Source: Streptomyces sp. NRRL F-5122
Lineage (GTDB): Bacteria; Actinomycetota; Actinomycetes; Streptomycetales; Streptomycetaceae
DNA length: 64,000 nucleotides
Assembly: GCF_001507435.1 (NCBI RefSeq)
Contig: NZ_LMWH01000081.1
Span: forward strand, 62,001-126,000
Direction of reading: 5' to 3'
Shown here: piece by piece, positions 24,331 through 32,555 of the stretch
How positions within the stretch are numbered: position 1 is the first letter of the stretch
Layout: each line of letters opens with the position of its first letter
Made by a program: the position numbers and the translations under genes
Notes under the pieces: model-generated
What the model saw: only the letters and a program-made list of their open reading frames with translations
Told to the model about the DNA's origin: nothing
Database searches by the model: none

Positions 24331-24746
24331 GTGGCACCGCCCCGAGGTCCGGGGGCCGAGCCCGAGCGGCCGTTGCGTTCCGGGAGCCGAACACGCCGTT
24401 CCCTGGGCTCGCACGGTGACGATTTCCGGCCGTCCCGACCCGGGGACGGTGTGGGGCGGACACCGCCGCCACCCGTCCGCGGCGGTACGTCCGAGCGGAT
24501 GAGCGCCTGACGTGATCGGCGGGACGCCGCGGACCGAGCAGATCGAACCCGAGCGGCGGGCGGCACCCGCGCCGCTCGTGAGCGTCCGCGCAGCTGCGGG
24601 CACCTGTCGCTCCGTTCCCGGCACGATTGTCGCAACGCGTGTCCGAACAGGGGCAGGACTCGGCTCGCTTCGGCGGATTCCGGGCGTGACTGTCAGTGGG
24701 GTGATACACACTCACGACCGGCTGCTGACTTACGGGGAGGAGCGCC
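24331..24746. other. Intergenic stretch without a recognisable gene
   Basis: I see no coding pattern here. The stretch holds the hairpin at 24462-24486. Close to its right end is a GGGGAGGAG ribosome site for the HEAT-repeat gene and a possible -10 box (GATACA at about 24702). Confidence 0.55.
24462..24486. terminator. Stem-loop, possible terminator of the permease gene
   Basis: ACCGCCGC and GCGGCGGT form an exact 8-bp stem with a 9-nt loop, 132 nt after the permease stop. Confidence 0.4.
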
Positions 24747-26792
24747 GTGTTCATCGGAATCGACGAGGTCGACTGGGCCTCCATGGAACATGCCTACGGA
24801 AGTGCCGAGGACGTGCCCATGCTGCTGCGGGGACTGCTCTCGGAACTTCCGGACGAGCGGGAGAGAGCGCTCGACGGCATGTACGGCGCCGTGCACCACC
24901 AGGGGGATGTGTACGACTCGACACTCGCCTGCATCCCCTTCCTGTTCGACGTCGTGGGCCAGGCCGGACTGCCCGATCGCGGAAGCGTCGTGGAACTGCT
25001 GGCGAGCATCGGCGGGACTGACCTCGAGGACGAGGACTTCCCCGACGACCCGGACGCGGACCGGCCGGACAACTACGCGATGGCCCGTGCGGCGGTGCGA
25101 GCGGGCGCCGAGGTCTTCTTCGGCCTGACTGAGGACGCCGATCCCGAGGTGCGGCGGGCGGCGGCACACGCGGTGGTGCGGTTCGCCGACGGCCCGGCAC
25201 GGGTGTTCACCGTGCTGCACAGGCGCGTCGAGCGGGAGGCGGACGACAGCGTGAAGACGGCGTTGATCGAGGCTCTCGGGTGCTTCGCACGGCTTCACCC
25301 CGCGTCGCCGCTGCCCGCCGTGGATCTCCTGCACGATTTGTACGGGACACTGACCGACCCGGGACTGCGACTGGCCGCACTGGGCCAACTGGCCGGCCGC
25401 GCTCCCGAACGGCTGCCGAAGGACCTGGTGCCGACGGTCGTCGCACTGCTGCGGGAGAGACCCCGAGTGGCACGCGCCCTCCGGGCGGACGACCGCCCGG
25501 AGACCGACACGCTCGTCGGCCGGCTCCGGCGGCTGCGTCCGGCGGACGAGGAGGGCTCCCGGCTGCTGCGCACGCTGCACGCCGCGCTCGGCGGCCGCAC
25601 CGCCGAGCGGATCGCCCTGCTGAGCGGCCAGTTGACGAGTCCGGACGCGGCCGACCGGTGCAATGCGGTGTGGATGTCGGCCGGGCTGTTCCGCGAGTGG
25701 CGTGGCACGTACGAGGAACCGGTCGCGCTGATCGGCGACCAGCTCGCCGCCGACGACGCGCGGTTGCGGGAGGCGGCGGTCTCCGTCCTGGAGGACCTCT
25801 TCGAGCTGGCGGCGCCGGCGGCCGACCGGCTCGCTGCGCTGGTGACCGCCGACCCCGAGTGCTGGGTGCGGCGCTGGGAGCACGGAGCACCCACCCTCGG
25901 CGGTCCGCTGAAGGCGCTCGCACGCACCGGGGATCCTCGCGCGGTACCGGCCCTGGCCGCGGTGCTCGGGCAGGAGACCGTTCCGCACGACCTGGGGTAC
26001 GTGGTGGCGCATCTGGGTCCCGAGGCCGCCGGGCTCGCCGGTCCCCTGCGCGCCCGTCTGAGGCGCGTCCCGCTGGACTCCCCCGACGTGTGCGGTCACG
26101 CCGGGACGACCCTGCACGCGCTCGCGCTGCTGCGCGATCCGGCCGCGCTGCCGGAGGTACTCCGTCTGCTGCACGAAGTGCCCGGCGACCTGCCGCGGCG
26201 CGAGGCGCTCACGGAATCGGCCATACGTGTCCTGGACGCCCTGGGGGCACCCGAGGCGATCCCTGTGCTGCGCGGACTGCTGGACGGAGAGTGCGCGGTG
26301 ACGGCAGCCGCCGCGCTGTGGTCGGCCGAGGGGGACCCCGAAGCCGTTCTTCCCGTGCTGGCCCGGGAGTTGCGGTCCGGACGTCCGCATCGCCGGCGGG
26401 CGGCCGTCGAGACGCTGGGACGCATGGGCGCTCAGGCTCGGTCGCTGGTGCCGGAGCTGAGCGTCATGACGAGGTCCGACGAAGTGTGGCAGCGTACGGC
26501 GGCCGCGTGCGCCCTGTGGCGTGTCACGGGCGATCCGGACCCCGTCCTGCCCGTGTTGCGTGCCGCCTGGGAGGACAATCCGTACACACGCGGCACGATC
26601 GCCGAGTGCCTCGCCGGAATGGGACCGGCCGGCCGGCCGGTCCACGATCTGCTGCACACGGAGGTGGCCGCTCCGCGTCGGCACCGGGCACGAACCGGCG
26701 GATACGGCAGCCATGACGTCCTGGAGGACGAACGGCTGCTGCGCGCCTGCCGGGAGGCACTGAGCGCGGACCGGATGCTGCGGCAGATCTGA
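24747..26792 (+). CDS. HEAT-repeat domain protein
   Basis: This 681-residue protein is built of tandem helical HEAT-like units, for example DADPEVRRAAAHAVVRFADG, EAIPVLRGLLDGECAVTAAA and RSGRPHRRRAAVETLGRMGA. There is no catalytic motif, signal peptide or membrane segment. HEAT arrays are protein-interaction scaffolds. Related actinobacterial proteins begin, as here, with an acidic IDEVDWASMEHAYG segment of unknown role. GTG at 24747 has GGGGAGGAG six bases upstream. A large nested hairpin follows the stop. Confidence 0.85.
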   Translation: MFIGIDEVDWASMEHAYGSAEDVPMLLRGLLSELPDERERALDGMYGAVHHQGDVYDSTLACIPFLFDVVGQAGLPDRGSVVELLASIGGTDLEDEDFPDDPDADRPDNYAMARAAVRAGAEVFFGLTEDADPEVRRAAAHAVVRFADGPARVFTVLHRRVEREADDSVKTALIEALGCFARLHPASPLPAVDLLHDLYGTLTDPGLRLAALGQLAGRAPERLPKDLVPTVVALLRERPRVARALRADDRPETDTLVGRLRRLRPADEEGSRLLRTLHAALGGRTAERIALLSGQLTSPDAADRCNAVWMSAGLFREWRGTYEEPVALIGDQLAADDARLREAAVSVLEDLFELAAPAADRLAALVTADPECWVRRWEHGAPTLGGPLKALARTGDPRAVPALAAVLGQETVPHDLGYVVAHLGPEAAGLAGPLRARLRRVPLDSPDVCGHAGTTLHALALLRDPAALPEVLRLLHEVPGDLPRREALTESAIRVLDALGAPEAIPVLRGLLDGECAVTAAAALWSAEGDPEAVLPVLARELRSGRPHRRRAAVETLGRMGAQARSLVPELSVMTRSDEVWQRTAAACALWRVTGDPDPVLPVLRAAWEDNPYTRGTIAECLAGMGPAGRPVHDLLHTEVAAPRRHRARTGGYGSHDVLEDERLLRACREALSADRMLRQI

Positions 26793-26805
26793 CGGCGTCG
26801 GCAGC

Positions 26806-26881
26806 GGCAGGGCCCACGTGACCGTGTCCCGGGCGCCCCCGGTTCGGGACGCGCGGGACACGGCGGAGTACGGGCCCTGCC
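26806..26881. terminator. Large nested hairpin downstream of the HEAT-repeat gene
   Basis: The outer arms GGCAGGGCCC (26806-26815) and GGGCCCTGCC (26872-26881) are exact complements. Inside them CCGTGTCCCG (26822-26831) and CGGGACACGG (26854-26863) are also exact complements. Two 10-bp stems are therefore stacked around a 6/8-nt internal loop, with a 22-nt apical region. It lies between converging genes and can act on both strands. Confidence 0.75.
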
Positions 26882-27031
26882 GTCCGTGCATCGCGAGAAG
26901 GCGGCGGCGCTCCGCTCGAGGAGGTACCGCGGGTGCGAGCCGCCGCGCGGGAGGCCCGCCGAACTCGCCGCGGGACCCGTCGATCGCCGTGTTCGCGGGG
27001 CGAGTCCGGCGGTGGCTCGCCCCGGCGGGGA

Positions 27032-27616
27032 TCAGCCCGTCTTCCGCCCCCAGGTCGACCCGAACCGCGCCCAGGCCGCGTCCCACTGCGCCATGCGCCG
27101 CCGCTCCAGACCGTCGCGGGCGATGCGCCCGCCCAGGATCGGAACGGCCGCCGCGCCCGCCCCCATCATCAAGCCGACCATGGCCGCGCGCACATGCGCC
27201 GCGGACGCCGTAGGGGGCTGTGTCACCAGGAAGCCGTCGCGATCCGACCAGACGGTGACGGCGGTGCCCGTCGAACTTCCGGCGGCCACCCGCGCCTGGC
27301 CGAGGTGGAACGCCCCGTCCTCTCCCCTCCAGCGCACGTCAGCCCACACCGGGCCGGCGCCGGCCGCTCTCGGCGCGTCCTCGGCGAGCAGGGCCACCAC
27401 CGGACGCCACTCGGCCCGTTCCCGGGCCAGGCCGCGCTCCACCGTGTGCGCCGCCGCAGTCCCCGCCAGCACTCCCCCGGTCACGGTCGCGGCCCAGACC
27501 GCCAACACGATCCAGGCCTCCAGAGCATCGCTGCGGCGCCGCAGCGGATTGCGGCGCCACCGCCACCACCACACCCCGGAACCGCGGAACGCCGTCATCG
27601 ATGGCAACCACCTCAT
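27032..27616 (-). CDS. Rv1733c-like two-helix membrane protein
   Basis: This protein of about 194 residues has two hydrophobic helices, ALEAWIVLAVWAATVTGGVL near the N-terminus and AMVGLMMGAGAAAVPILG near the C-terminus, enclosing a polar extracytoplasmic domain. This matches the actinobacterial Rv1733c family, whose role is unknown. Three in-frame ATG codons lie close together. I choose 27616 because GAGGAGG stands nine bases before it; 27598 is also possible. It converges with the HEAT-repeat gene. Confidence 0.75.
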   Translation of the reverse strand: MRWLPSMTAFRGSGVWWWRWRRNPLRRRSDALEAWIVLAVWAATVTGGVLAGTAAAHTVERGLARERAEWRPVVALLAEDAPRAAGAGPVWADVRWRGEDGAFHLGQARVAAGSSTGTAVTVWSDRDGFLVTQPPTASAAHVRAAMVGLMMGAGAAAVPILGGRIARDGLERRRMAQWDAAWARFGSTWGRKTG

Positions 27617-27898
27617 CGATGGCATCCTCCTCACGCACGGACACCCCCCGACCGCACTTCCATACGCGTGCCGGACGCCCGCTGCTCAGCCGGCGTCCCA
27701 CCGGTCCGCGGCGCGACGGCGGTCGGGGCACCCGGTCACGGATCGCCGCGGCCAGCCCCACGAACCCCGGCGCACGTCGCTCCACAAGGCGGCAACACGG
27801 CCGCCGACCTGCGAGGACAAGCGGTCCGAGGGTGTCTGTCACTGCCGGGGTGCAGACTGGCCCCTGTCTGGAACACCGGCGTTTCGGAGGTGGTCGGC

Positions 27899-28984
27899 AT
27901 GGCCGACGTACTGCTCACCGTAGGCACGCGCAAGGGACTCTTCATCGGGCGACGGCAAGGCGGTGCCTGGGAGTTCGACGAGAGTCCGTACTTCAACGCA
28001 CAGGCGGTCTACTCGGTCGCCATCGACACCCGGGGCGACACCCCGCGTCTGCTGGCCGGCGGGGACAGCGCGCACTGGGGGCCCTCCGTCTTCCACTCCG
28101 ACGACCTGGGCCGCACCTGGACCGAGCCGACGCGACCCGCCGTCAAGTTCCCGAAGGACACCGGCGCCTCACTGGAGCGGGTGTGGCAACTGCACCCGGC
28201 GGCAGCGGAGCCGGACGTGGTCTACGCGGGTACGGAACCGGCGGCGCTGTACCGCTCCGAGGACCGCGGCGAGACCTTCAGCCTCGTGCGCCCTCTGTGG
28301 GAGCACCCGACGCGCGACAAGTGGGTGCCGGGCGGCGGTGGCGAAGGGCTGCACACCGTGGTCACCGACCGGCGGGACCCGAAGGCACTGACGGTCGCCG
28401 TCTCGACGGCCGGGGTGTTCCGCAGCGGGGACGGGGGCGCGAGCTGGAAGCCGTCCAACTCCGGTGTCTCCGCGGTTTTCCTGCCGGATCCGAACCCGGA
28501 GTTCGGCCAGTGCGTGCACAAGGTCGCCCAGGATGCCGCGACCCCGGACCGGATGTATCTGCAGAACCACTGGGGGGTGTACAGAAGCGACGACGCGGGC
28601 GCCCACTGGACGGACATCGGCGCGGGTCTGCCGTCGACGTTCGGGTTCGCCGCGGCCGCACATCCGCACCGCGGGGACACGGCGTACGTCTTCCCCATCA
28701 CCGCCGACGCGGACCGCGTTCCGGCCGGACGGCGGTGCCGGGTCTTCCGTACGGAGGACGCGGGCAAGAGCTGGGAGCCGCTGTCCGCGGGGCTTCCGGA
28801 CGAGGACCACTACGGCACGGTGCTGCGCGACGCCCTGTGCACGGACGACGCGGACCCGGCGGGCGTCTACTTCGGCAATCGCAACGGCGAGTTGTACGCG
28901 TCCGCGAACGACGGTGACACCTGGCAGCGGCTGGCATCGCACCTCCCGGACGTGCTGTGTGTACGGGCGGCGGTGATCTCCTGA
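27899..28984 (+). CDS. Beta-propeller protein with six Asp-boxes (sialidase/BNR-like fold)
   Basis: This 361-residue protein starts [15 protein letters not shown] and carries six Asp-box turns: [40 protein letters not shown] and SANDGDTW. These mark a six- or seven-bladed propeller. The sialidase arginine triad is not evident, so a glycosidase role is unlikely; such proteins are often annotated as exo-alpha-sialidase or VPS10-like by fold only. There is no signal peptide. ATG at 27899 has GGAGG eight bases upstream. It stands alone, so its role is open. Confidence 0.83.
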   Translation: MADVLLTVGTRKGLFIGRRQGGAWEFDESPYFNAQAVYSVAIDTRGDTPRLLAGGDSAHWGPSVFHSDDLGRTWTEPTRPAVKFPKDTGASLERVWQLHPAAAEPDVVYAGTEPAALYRSEDRGETFSLVRPLWEHPTRDKWVPGGGGEGLHTVVTDRRDPKALTVAVSTAGVFRSGDGGASWKPSNSGVSAVFLPDPNPEFGQCVHKVAQDAATPDRMYLQNHWGVYRSDDAGAHWTDIGAGLPSTFGFAAAAHPHRGDTAYVFPITADADRVPAGRRCRVFRTEDAGKSWEPLSAGLPDEDHYGTVLRDALCTDDADPAGVYFGNRNGELYASANDGDTWQRLASHLPDVLCVRAAVIS

Positions 28985-29137
28985 TCCGGCGGAGGCCTCG
29001 GCAGGAGGTAACCAGGCCCGGCCCGGGGAGGGACGACTTCCGGTCAAGTACGAGCGCGGTCACCCCTGTTCGTCAACCGGACGGTCGTTCCCGGTCACTC
29101 TCGGACCACCCGGTGATCACGACGGTCCGCACGGCAG

Positions 29138-29143
29138 TAGGGT
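29138..29143 (+). promoter_or_regulatory. Leaderless -10 box for ung
   Basis: TAGGGT is 7 nt before the GTG at 29151. This supports that codon, not the GTG at 29142, as the start. Confidence 0.5.
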
Positions 29144-29150
29144 GACGCCC

Positions 29151-29828
29151 GTGGCACCACGACCGTTGCATGAGATCGTCGAACCCGGCTGGGCGAAGGC
29201 CCTCGAACCCGTCGCCGGACGAATCGCCGAGATGGGGGACTTCCTCCGTACCGAGATCGCCGCGGGGCGCACCTACCTCCCGGCGGGTCCCCATGTCCTG
29301 CGCGCCTTCCAGCAGCCCTTCGACGAGGTTCGCGTCCTGATCGTCGGGCAGGATCCGTACCCCACACCGGGGCACGCCGTGGGCCTGTCGTTCTCCGTCG
29401 CCCCGGAGGTACGGCCGCTCCCCGGCAGCCTGATCAACATCTTCCGGGAGCTCAACACCGACCTTGGGCTGCCGCAGCCGTCCAACGGCGATCTCACCCC
29501 CTGGACCCAGCAGGGCGTGCTGTTGCTCAACAGGGCGCTCACCACTGCCCCGCGCCGTCCCGCCGCGCACCGGGGCAAGGGCTGGGAGGAGGTCACCGAG
29601 CAGGCGATACGAGCGCTGGCCGGGCGCGGAAAGCCGCTGGTGTCTGTTCTGTGGGGACGCGACGCACGCAATCTGCGGCCACTGCTCGGAGATCTGCCGT
29701 CGATCGAGTCGGCGCACCCGTCGCCGATGTCGGCGGACCGGGGCTTCTTCGGTTCACGCCCGTTCAGCCGGGCCAACGACCTGCTGATCGGACAGGGTGG
29801 GCAGCCTGTGGACTGGCGTCTGCCATGA
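29151..29828 (+). CDS. ung: Uracil-DNA glycosylase, family 1
   Basis: This 225-residue enzyme has the water-activating motif [18 protein letters not shown] with catalytic Asp68, and the leucine/His loop [21 protein letters not shown] with His189. It removes uracil from DNA at the start of base excision repair. Streptomyces often have two Ung paralogues, and this one lacks the longer N-terminal region of some. The start is the GTG at 29151 on the basis of the leaderless promoter; 29142 would add three residues. Confidence 0.96.
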   Translation: MAPRPLHEIVEPGWAKALEPVAGRIAEMGDFLRTEIAAGRTYLPAGPHVLRAFQQPFDEVRVLIVGQDPYPTPGHAVGLSFSVAPEVRPLPGSLINIFRELNTDLGLPQPSNGDLTPWTQQGVLLLNRALTTAPRRPAAHRGKGWEEVTEQAIRALAGRGKPLVSVLWGRDARNLRPLLGDLPSIESAHPSPMSADRGFFGSRPFSRANDLLIGQGGQPVDWRLP

Positions 29829-29957
29829 CAGGGCCGGCCCCTCTGGACGACCGGGCGGTCGGCACACGGGGCCCAGCACCGACATCCGTACGATCTGCAC
29901 CCGAGATGCCGGGACATCGCTTGCCCTGCGACGCAACTCCCTGAAGGAGAAGGCGGC

Positions 29958-30104
29958 TTGGATACGGCGGGCGCCGCCAAGGTGAAGGCCGCCATGCTCG
30001 ACGGCGGTCGGTCCGCTCCCGGGACGCATTCGGGCCGCGTCCCGGCGGACGGCGACCCGCCGGCCCTGATCCGCGCCGATCGCACTCGCACTCATGTCCG
30101 GTGA
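29958..30104 (+). CDS. Marginal small ORF, 48 codons
   Basis: TTG at 29958 is preceded at a proper distance by AAGGAG. The frame LDTAGAAKVKAAMLDGG onwards runs 48 codons with over 80% G or C in third positions, as in real genes here. It resembles no family I know. Its end overlaps the next small ORF. It may be a gene remnant. Confidence 0.25.
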   Translation: MDTAGAAKVKAAMLDGGRSAPGTHSGRVPADGDPPALIRADRTRTHVR

Positions 30105-30177
30105 ACTCGAACTCACCTACGTCAGGAGCCCCCTTTCCGGTGCGGACGACAGCGGAGACCGATACTCCCTGCCGTAA
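30094..30177 (+). CDS. Marginal small ORF, 27 codons
   Basis: ATG at 30094 overlaps the preceding small frame's stop and encodes MSGELELTYVRSPLSGADD and eight more residues. No ribosome site is clear. The overlap suggests coupling if both are translated. No family resemblance is recognised. Confidence 0.2.
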   Translation: MSGELELTYVRSPLSGADDSGDRYSLP

Positions 30178-30315
30178 CGGGGAAGTTGTTCCCGATGAAC
30201 GGAGGAGAAGTCACGCCGTATCGACCACTTCTGCTCCGTACGTAACGCATCAGACAAAACCGGACGGAAACCGCTCACCTGCACCCTCCCCGAACAGGGG
30301 AGCCCACAAATTGAG

Positions 30316-30321
30316 TAGCAT
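30316..30321 (+). promoter_or_regulatory. Leaderless -10 box for the CbiX-like gene
   Basis: TAGCAT is 8 nt before the ATG at 30330, which has no Shine-Dalgarno. The upstream 140 nt are comparatively A+T-rich. Confidence 0.55.
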
Positions 30322-30329
30322 GCGGCGCC

Positions 30330-31253
30330 ATGAGCTCCCCCACTGGCCCCGCATCCGGCCTGCCTGTACGAATGCCGCGACCCCGCCAGCCGGGTCGGCA
30401 CCGCCGCCCGGAACCGCTGGCGGCTCCCGAGGGCGCGCCCGCGCTCGTCCTCGCGGTGCCCGGCAAGCCCAGCGCCGCCACGCGCAGCCTCGCCGAGGAG
30501 GTCGTGAGCATCGCGCGTTCCGAGCTGCCCGGCCTTGACGCCCGCATCGGGTATCTGGACGGGGACGACTCCGAGTTCCCCACGGTGCAGTCCGTTCTCG
30601 TGAAGACCGCCGAGGAGCGCACCGCTCGTTACGAGCAGGCCCTCGCCGCCGGCGCGGAGGCCAAGGAGCCGGACGGCCCCGTCGCCGTGGTGGTGCCCCT
30701 GCTGGCCGGCCCGGACAGCGCGCTGCTGCGCCGGATCCGCCAGGCCGTCATGGACAGCCGCATCGCGGCCGACCTGACCGACGCCCTCGGCCCGCACCCG
30801 CTGCTAGCCGAGGCGCTGCACGTGCGCCTGTCCGAGGCGGGCCTCGCCCGTGCCGACCGTGCCCGGCTGTTCACGGTGGCGACCGCTGCGGACGGCATCA
30901 TCCTCGCCTCCGTCGGGGGCGACGAGGCCGTACAGGCAGCCGGTATCACGGGCATGCTGCTGGCCGCACGGCTCGCCGTGCCGGTGATGGCGGCGGCGCT
31001 GGACGAGGAGGGCTCGATCGCGGCCGTGGCGGAGCAGCTGCGCGCCTCCGGCTCTCAGCAGCTGGCGCTCGCGCCGTACCTCATCGGACCGGAGCTGGAG
31101 TCCGGGCTGCTGGACGCTGCGGCGAAGGAGGCGGACTGCGCCACGGCGGAGGCGCTCGGCCCGTACCCGGCGATCGGCAAGCTGGCGCTCTCCAAGTACA
31201 CGTCGGCGCTGGGCATCGCCCCGCAGCAGCCGCAGGGCACTCCGGTCCACTGA
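30330..31253 (+). CDS. Degenerate CbiX/SirB-like (sirohydrochlorin chelatase fold) protein
   Basis: This 307-residue protein has two chelatase-like halves with the conserved DALGPHPLLAEAL and GIILASVGGDEAVQAAGI segments. The metal-binding histidines are missing: the usual AHGSR at the first strand is AVPGKPS, and the second ligand region reads VVVPLLAGPDSALLRR. It is probably not an active cobalt or iron chelatase and may bind a tetrapyrrole or serve another role. A 35-residue Pro/Arg-rich N-terminal tail precedes the fold. It appears leaderless and ends in a good terminator. Confidence 0.78.
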   Translation: MSSPTGPASGLPVRMPRPRQPGRHRRPEPLAAPEGAPALVLAVPGKPSAATRSLAEEVVSIARSELPGLDARIGYLDGDDSEFPTVQSVLVKTAEERTARYEQALAAGAEAKEPDGPVAVVVPLLAGPDSALLRRIRQAVMDSRIAADLTDALGPHPLLAEALHVRLSEAGLARADRARLFTVATAADGIILASVGGDEAVQAAGITGMLLAARLAVPVMAAALDEEGSIAAVAEQLRASGSQQLALAPYLIGPELESGLLDAAAKEADCATAEALGPYPAIGKLALSKYTSALGIAPQQPQGTPVH

Positions 31254-31283
31254 ACCCGGTCGGACCGCGTCCGTTGCCCACGC

Positions 31284-31316
31284 AAGGGCCCGCTCCCCTC
31301 AGGAAGTCGGGCCCTT
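31284..31316. terminator. Stem-loop terminator between converging genes
   Basis: AAGGGCCCG and CGGGCCCTT form an exact 9-bp stem around a 15-nt loop, 30 nt after the CbiX-like stop. Confidence 0.75.
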
Positions 31317-31427
31317 CGTCCTACCGGAGTCGCGCCCGTGCACACAGCGCACGCCGGCGGGGCGCACCCCCGCCTCCGACGCCGTGTGCGGCTCCGGGAC
31401 GGCCCGACCGCACCGTTCCGGGCGGAG

Positions 31428-32453
31428 TTAGCCGAAGACGACGCAGGAGGCCGCCGGTGCCTCCACGGAGCCCCGCCGTCGCGGCACGCCCGACGCGGGG
31501 TCCACGGCGAACCAGCTCACGTCCCCCGACCGTTCGTTGGCGACGTACAGGTAACCCGCCGCCAGGGTGATCGCGCGCGGCCAGACACCCCCGCACGGCA
31601 CCGTGTCAGGCCGGCCTAGCGACTCGCCCTCGACGGTAAGCACGGACAGTACGTCCTGCCCACGCGTCGCGGTCCACACAAAGCGTCCGTCGGGCGAGAC
31701 GACGATCCCGGACGGGTAGGCGTCGCCCACGGGCTCGTCCGGCAGCACGGGCATCTCACCGGCCGGCTCGAGCGTTCCCGCCGCGGCGTCCCAGCGGCAG
31801 ACGGTGACGGTGGGGGCCAGTTCGTTGAGGACGTAGGCGCGCTCACCGTCCGGATGGAAGGCCAGGTGGCGCGGCCCGGATCCGGGACGCAGCACGGTCT
31901 CGTGATGCAGCGTGAGGGCGTCGCCCCGCAACGCGCACACCCGCACGGAGTCCGTGCCGAGGTCGACGCTGACGATCCACCGGCCGCTCGGATCGGGCTG
32001 CACCTGATGGGCGTGCGCCGACTGCTGCCGGTCCACGACCGGGCCCGAGCCCTCGTGCCGGAGCACGGCGGCGGCACCGTCCACGAAGGCGCCGTCGCCG
32101 CGCAACGGCAGCGCGGTGATGCTGCCGGAACCGTAGTTGGCGGTCAGTACGTGTCCGGCGTGCACGCTCAGATGCGTGGGTTCGCTCCCCGCCACGGAGA
32201 CGGGTGTGCCCATGAGAACGGGTCCCTCCCCGTCGACGCGGTACGCCGCCACCGCCCCGTCGGCCGTCTCGCTGACGGCGTACAGCACGGTGCCCGACAG
32301 TGCGAGGTAGGAGGGATCGGGCACCACGTCCACGGCGCCCAGAAGGCGCAGCGCCCCGCTGTCCGGATCCACGGCCGCCGTGAGGACACCCCGCCCTCCC
32401 GCCGCCGTGAACGAGCCGATGTACGCCCTCCGCCGCCCGCCGTCGTCCGCCAC
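31428..32453 (-). CDS. Lactonase family beta-propeller protein
   Basis: This 341-residue protein of the 6-phosphogluconolactonase (YbhE-like) seven-bladed propeller family contains AYIGSFTAAGGRGVLTAAVD, GSEPTHLSVHAGHVLTANYG, PSGRWIVSVDLGTD, GSGPRHLAFHPDGERAYVLN and GVWPRAITLAAGYLYVANER. The last two are family hallmarks. It may hydrolyse sugar lactones, though activity varies in this family. There is no signal peptide. It is downstream of the FUSC gene on the same strand by about 100 nt and might be co-transcribed with it. Confidence 0.88.
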   Translation of the reverse strand: MADDGGRRRAYIGSFTAAGGRGVLTAAVDPDSGALRLLGAVDVVPDPSYLALSGTVLYAVSETADGAVAAYRVDGEGPVLMGTPVSVAGSEPTHLSVHAGHVLTANYGSGSITALPLRGDGAFVDGAAAVLRHEGSGPVVDRQQSAHAHQVQPDPSGRWIVSVDLGTDSVRVCALRGDALTLHHETVLRPGSGPRHLAFHPDGERAYVLNELAPTVTVCRWDAAAGTLEPAGEMPVLPDEPVGDAYPSGIVVSPDGRFVWTATRGQDVLSVLTVEGESLGRPDTVPCGGVWPRAITLAAGYLYVANERSGDVSWFAVDPASGVPRRRGSVEAPAASCVVFG

Positions 32454-32555
32454 TGACGTCCCCTCTCGCCGACACTCTGCGGGAGAAGGTAGCAGCAGGT
32501 CTAGACCAAAAGGGAGCGGTGGGTGCAGGGAGCGCCGTGCTCCTCCTGGCCGGTG

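Larger units (their letters stand above)
29829..30315. other. Intergenic stretch with two marginal small ORFs and a promoter region
   Basis: The left part holds only the 10-bp palindrome at 29831-29840. The middle contains the two overlapping small frames listed separately. From about 30175 the base composition falls towards A+T and there is an inverted repeat GGGAA-GTTG-TTCCC (30180-30193), probably part of the control region of the gene at 30330. Confidence 0.5.

Noticed and set aside
24693..27086. 797-codon open frame on the minus strand
   Set aside because: It is antisense to the HEAT-repeat gene, which has clear helical repeats, a proper ribosome site and normal codon bias.
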